From the NCBI GenBank assembly GCA_000434535.1, contig FR878728.1, positions 27,055 to 50,004 on the forward strand: a stretch of 22,950 bases of DNA, read 5' to 3'. This document shows, one piece after another, positions 21,809-22,950 of this stretch. The position numbers and the translations under genes are program-made. This DNA is from Collinsella sp. CAG:166 (lineage in GTDB: Bacteria; Actinomycetota; Coriobacteriia; Coriobacteriales; Coriobacteriaceae). The notes under the pieces were generated by a model that saw nothing but the letters and a program-made list of their open reading frames with translations, was not told where the DNA came from and did not search any database. How positions within the stretch are numbered: the first letter of the stretch is position 1; each line of letters opens with the position of its first letter.

Positions 21809-22798
21809 CTAGTTTCCCTGCGCGCCCGAGATGCCGTTTTGCAGGGCGTTCCAGGCATCCGTCGCCATGCCGCCCAAGTTCTGCGCGGTATCGCCCAGGT
21901 TCTGAGCGGTGTCGCCCAGCTCCTGCGCCTTGTCTCCCAACTCCTGCGCCTTGTTGCTCAAGTCCTCCAGCGTATTGGAGCTCGAGCTGTCGGTACCGCT
22001 TTGGCCGTCGGACGAGTTGCCCGAACTGTTCTTGTGCGTGAGTTGAATTTCGAGGTTGCCGTTGTCGTTATAGTAGGCAGAAGTAACGACCCAGTTGGCA
22101 TCGACGACGGGCGTTGAGCCATCATCAGTCAGGACCACGGCATTCGAAAGATCGGCGCCGCGCGACTTGAGGATCTTCTTGGCGTTGGACCAGTACTGCC
22201 CCGGGATATCACTCAAATCGACGGTGCTAGACGAGGCGGACTCGGTTTGCTCGGCAGTGGTATCGGCCGTTGAACTCCCTCGCTTGTTGAGCATGCCCGA
22301 CACGATGGCAAACACAACCGACAGCGCAAAGAAGATCGCCAGCACGATGAGGATCTTCTTAATCACGCTCGACGAACGCGACGGCGTCTCTTCCTCGTCC
22401 TCGCCATATTGCGGAATCGACTTGGGGTACTCGCGATACGGCTCGCGCGACTCGTAGCGAGGCTGCGCCGTGCGAGGCATATACGTCGTCTGCTGAGGCT
22501 GCGGAATGGGATTCTGCGGCAGGTCATCATAGGGATTCGGCGTCGAGGCGGCATAAGAATCCTGCGGCGCGTAATCAAACGGGTCTGCCGCCGCGTTGCC
22601 ATAGGGGCTTTGCAAAGATGCAGCGTAAGGGTCCTGCGCCGCGTCGCCATAGCCCATAACTCGTGTGGGCTCGGCAGAAGGCTGCGTCGCGGCGGGGTCG
22701 ACATAACCGGGGTTGGGAACAACGCGGGTCGCATCGGCGCTATCGCCAGCCTGCGCGGAACCGCAGCCGCCCATCACGGTTGTCTTGTCCTGATCCAT
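21809..22798 (-). CDS. Single-pass membrane protein with PASTA-like external domain and heptad repeats
   Basis: This protein of 329 residues has a long Pro/Gln/Tyr/Asp-rich cytoplasmic region (1-140) with repeated DPYAA/SPYGN-like units. One membrane helix follows (147-169, KILIVLAIFFALSVVFAIVSG). Outside lies a Ser/Thr-rich linker and a domain (about 196-256) resembling a PASTA unit or a related lipoprotein fold (IPGQYWSNAKKILKSRGAD). A Ser/Gly/Asn spacer precedes four heptads of the type AQELGDK/AQNLGDT (282-310). It ends in an amphipathic helix. No kinase domain is present. The ribosome site AAAGGAA is eight bases before ATG 22798. Its function is unknown. The topology suggests a sensor or scaffold at the cell surface. 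It converges with the CDF gene with 18 bases between the stops and no terminator. Confidence 0.86.
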   Translation of the reverse strand: MDQDKTTVMGGCGSAQAGDSADATRVVPNPGYVDPAATQPSAEPTRVMGYGDAAQDPYAASLQSPYGNAAADPFDYAPQDSYAASTPNPYDDLPQNPIPQPQQTTYMPRTAQPRYESREPYREYPKSIPQYGEDEEETPSRSSSVIKKILIVLAIFFALSVVFAIVSGMLNKRGSSTADTTAEQTESASSSTVDLSDIPGQYWSNAKKILKSRGADLSNAVVLTDDGSTPVVDANWVVTSAYYNDNGNLEIQLTHKNSSGNSSDGQSGTDSSSSNTLEDLSNKAQELGDKAQELGDTAQNLGDTAQNLGGMATDAWNALQNGISGAQGN

Positions 22799-22843
22799 GC
22801 AACGATTCCTTTCCGTCGCCTGTAAGCATCAAGTTATCCATGC

Positions 22844-22852
22844 ATTCTACCA
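22844..22852 (-). promoter_or_regulatory. Possible extended -10 promoter of the PASTA-like protein gene
   Basis: On the minus strand TGGTAGAAT fits an extended -10 element (TGnTATAAT) about 45 bases before the start at 22798. No good -35 is visible, as is usual for extended -10 promoters. Confidence 0.32.
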
Positions 22853-22915
22853 GCGCAAAAGCCTATGATGGGCAGAGTCCGTCGGTATCTACAAGACATG
22901 CGCGGGCCTAAGGAT

Positions 22916-22950
22916 CAAAAAGCCCCGCCGGGCCTTGTGGGCACGGCGGG
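22916..22950 (-). terminator. Terminator of a minus-strand gene outside the window (cut by the edge)
   Basis: On the minus strand CCCGCCG (22950-22944) pairs with CGGCGGG (22930-22924), and CTTTTT follows (22922-22917). The stem probably extends past the window edge. It indicates a minus-strand gene ending just to the right. Confidence 0.77.

Noticed and set aside
1..22950. Classical mobile genetic island with integrase, transposase or CRISPR
   Set aside because: No gene or array of this kind was found. Most genes look like ordinary chromosomal genes, and only the 238-bp element suggests mobility.

Overview
The window looks like a chromosomal segment of a Gram-positive, high-GC anaerobe of the class Coriobacteriia, most likely a Collinsella-type gut bacterium. 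This is an inference. The supporting signs are GC-rich coding sequence with many long shadow frames, frequent GTG starts, AGGAGG-like ribosome sites, large surface proteins with InlB-type and Ser/Lys/Asp-rich regions, a Tat-exported protein with an LADTG tail, a class III fructose bisphosphatase, and an FchA-type cyclohydrolase next to FolD. No rRNA, tRNA, integrase, transposase or CRISPR array was seen.

Layout. 1-2365 (+): the C-terminal part of a class III fructose-1,6-bisphosphatase, then two tandem GtrA-family membrane proteins closed by a strong terminator. 2404-7462 (-): a cobalamin riboswitch followed by two abutting genes. One encodes a 1283-residue surface protein with four transcobalamin-like DUF4430 domains, a beta-propeller and an InlB repeat. 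The other encodes a 300-residue membrane-anchored DUF4430 protein. 7499-9766 (-): a small phasin-like protein coupled to an AarF/UbiB atypical kinase. 9866-11389 (-): a C69-family dipeptidase. 11473-11710: a 238-bp AT-rich element with 35-bp inverted ends. 11744-13233 (-): a translationally coupled folate pair, FolD and an FchA-like cyclohydrolase. 13234-13693: a long intergenic region with an orphan terminator. 13694-14281 (+): a lipoprotein. 14587-17075 (+): a secreted PI-PLC-family protein split by a frameshift. 17170-17484 (-): a small PH-like protein. 17608-18657 (+): a DUF1016/YhcG-type PD-(D/E)XK nuclease. 19053-20390 (-): a double zinc-ribbon protein. 20609-21790 (+): a cation diffusion facilitator. 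21809-22798 (-): a single-pass membrane protein with a PASTA-like domain. The right edge cuts a terminator of a minus-strand gene lying outside the window.

The most interesting system is the riboswitch-led operon. The RNA has recognisable cobalamin-riboswitch core elements and a closing P1 helix. It precedes proteins that repeat the domain that forms the C-terminal half of mammalian B12 carriers, here joined to a beta-propeller, a fold also used by the Bacteroides B12-capture protein BtuG. I propose, as inference, that this is a B12-repressed cell-surface corrinoid-capture system of a Gram-positive bacterium. The second notable point is that FolD lacks the cyclohydrolase lysine and glutamine while a dedicated cyclohydrolase gene sits directly upstream, which suggests a division of labour between the two enzymes.
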